Source: Flavobacterium sp. (GTDB lineage Bacteria > Bacteroidota > Bacteroidia > Flavobacteriales > Flavobacteriaceae). Taken from it: a stretch of DNA of 8,919 nt. Positions 7,563 through 8,919 of the stretch are shown piece by piece. Within the stretch, counting starts at the first letter, position 1. Each line of letters opens with the position of its first letter. The notes below the pieces were generated by a model that had not been told where the DNA came from, ran no database searches, and saw nothing but the letters and a program-made list of their open reading frames with translations. Position numbers and translations under genes: made by a program. The DNA is taken from contig JAAURU010000125.1 of assembly GCA_012032075.1 (NCBI GenBank), forward strand, positions 1-8,919. The letters run 5' to 3'.

Positions 7563-8919
7563 ATGAAAAAGGGTTTTGTTATACTTATACTTTTTATTCA
7601 AGCGACTCTTTTTGCTCAAGAAATCAAGTTTGAAGCAAAATTGAGTAAATCTACTATAGGTTAAATGAAAAAGTACAAGTTACTTTTTCTATAAATCAAG
7701 ATGGAGATAATTTTCAACCACCTAATTTTGAAGGTTTTAGAATTGTAGGTGGCCCATTTCAATCCACTAATTTTTCATGGATAAATGGTGTTAAATCATT
7801 TGCTAGAAGCTATTCATATGTGCTTCAACCTACTCAAAAAGGAGTTTTAGTTATAAAACAAGGAATTATTGAGTATGATGGTCAAACCTATAAAACACAA
7901 CCAGTAAAAATTTCGGTTACAGACGCTGTTGAATTACCAAAAGACCCAAATGATCCCGATTTTAAAGCCGGTGAAGGTATTCATTTAGTAGCTGAGGTTT
8001 CTAATGCAAATCCTTATTTGAATGAACCTGTAACTGTAGTTTACAAATTGTATTTCGACCCTCGTTTCCAAGTGAGAAATGTGCAAGAAGTAGATAATCC
8101 TAAATACAACGGGTTTTACAGCCAGCAAATTAATATAGATAAATTAGAAGCTGTTCAAGGAAAGTATGATGGTCAAGATTATGCAATGGTTTTATGGAGA
8201 AAAGTAATTTTATATCCGCAAGAAACAGGAGCAAAACCATTAGAACCATTAGCAATTAATTTAGATATTGATGTGCCAACAGGTAGAAGAAATTTCTTTT
8301 TAGAACCTGAGTATAAATCGGTATCAAGAACTATTTCAGCAGGTGCAAGGACTTTAAATGTAAAACCATTACCAGAAGCGGGGAAACCAGCAAATTTTAC
8401 TGGTGCTGTTGGTAAATTTAATTTTGAAGTAAATGCATCCAAAACCGAATTAAGAAGCGGAGAATCTTTAGATTTAGACATTAGCGTTTCTGGAACAGGA
8501 AATTTAAAATTATTTACGTTACCAAAACCGAGTTTCCAAGTGCCTTTGAAGTTTTCGATCCAGAACATAAAGAACAAGTCAACACACCTTTATCTGGAAT
8601 GAACGGAAAAATTTCAGACAAATACACTATTATTCCTCAATTTAAAGGGAAATATACCATTAAACCTATCGAATTCTCTTATTTCGATTTGGGAACAAAA
8701 TCTTATAAAACTATCACTTCAAAAGAAATAACAATTAATGTTTTAGATAATCCTAATTTCACTTCATCAAAAAATCAAGAAGTTGAAAACAATAACAAAC
8801 AGCAAATTGTTAAAAACAGCACCTTTCAGTTTATCAAGTTGAAATCAGATTTTGTTTCAACAGTAAGAGAACCATTTTTAGCACCAAATTATTCTATAGC
8901 TTATTATTTACACCTTTTT
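7563..8919 (+). CDS. batD: BatD, exported beta-domain protein, partial at right edge, three frameshifts
   Basis: The gene starts one base after the batC stop, with signal peptide MKKGFVILILFIQATLFA and cleavage before Q19. BatD proteins are large exported proteins made of beta-sandwich domains with a C-terminal membrane anchor, found last among the classic bat genes. The raw frame stops at 7660-7663; one T added at 7661-7662 gives STIGLNEKVQVTFSIN, then DGDNFQPPNFEGFRIVGGPF, and joins the long intact frame seen from GTG 7820 on, which is internal and not a start. A second loss occurs at the T3 run 8533-8535; one T added gives PKPSFPSAFEVFDPEHKEQV and leads on through TPLSGMNGKISDKYTIIPQF. A third probable loss is the T5 run 8875-8879; one T added gives REPFFSTKLFYSLLFTPF, the beginning of a hydrophobic segment where the membrane anchor is expected. 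About 453 codons are visible. Function in the Bat complex is not defined. Confidence 0.88.

Noticed and set aside
1..8919. CRISPR arrays, tRNA or rRNA genes, insertion sequences, phage genes
   Set aside because: No regularly spaced repeats, no cloverleaf or rRNA-like segments and no transposase or integrase sequence were seen; nearly all of the window is accounted for by the genes listed.

Overview
The window is strongly A+T-rich and compact. It looks like the chromosome of a Flavobacterium-like member of the Bacteroidota. The main evidence is the gene order moxR - DUF58 - a two-membrane-span BatD-like protein - batA - batB - batC - batD, all on the + strand with almost no spacing. The wording of the proteins (a MoxR beginning MEENTATLDIRAINEKI, signal peptides ending in F-S/G-Q) and A-rich leaders instead of clear Shine-Dalgarno sites also fit. 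The assignment rests on recognition, not on a database search.

Layout: positions 1-964 hold, on the - strand, the N-terminal part of a protein with an AlbA_2/Schlafen-type N-terminal domain; its C-terminus lies outside the window. Positions 965-1130 are a divergent intergenic region with a short perfect inverted repeat and a weak promoter candidate. From 1131 to the right edge runs the Bat (Bacteroides aerotolerance) operon: MoxR AAA+ ATPase (1131-2134), DUF58/VWA protein (2216-3082), a signal-peptide and two-TM protein (3084-4704), BatA (4701-5705), BatB (5717-6754), BatC TPR protein (6744-7561) and BatD (7563 to beyond 8919). The only real gap in the operon (2135-2215) is filled with short tandem repeats.

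How the genes fit together (known of the family, not shown here): the MoxR ATPase is thought to act as a chaperone-like remodeler on von Willebrand A (MIDAS) proteins. DUF58 is the cytoplasmic VWA partner, and BatA and BatB are inner-membrane VWA proteins. BatC and BatD are exported partners with TPR repeats and beta-rich domains. The complex is thought to support envelope integrity or stress tolerance, but its substrate is not established.

The most important technical point is that five of the eight genes are broken by single-base length errors, nearly all in short A or T runs. I count ten such sites. Each is repaired by one base, after which the family-typical protein reads through to a stop that abuts or overlaps the next start. 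This pattern points to uncorrected homopolymer indels in the sequence (or, less likely, genuine decay), so the genes are annotated here at full repaired extent. I found no undescribed system: the window is a recognisable, largely conventional operon.
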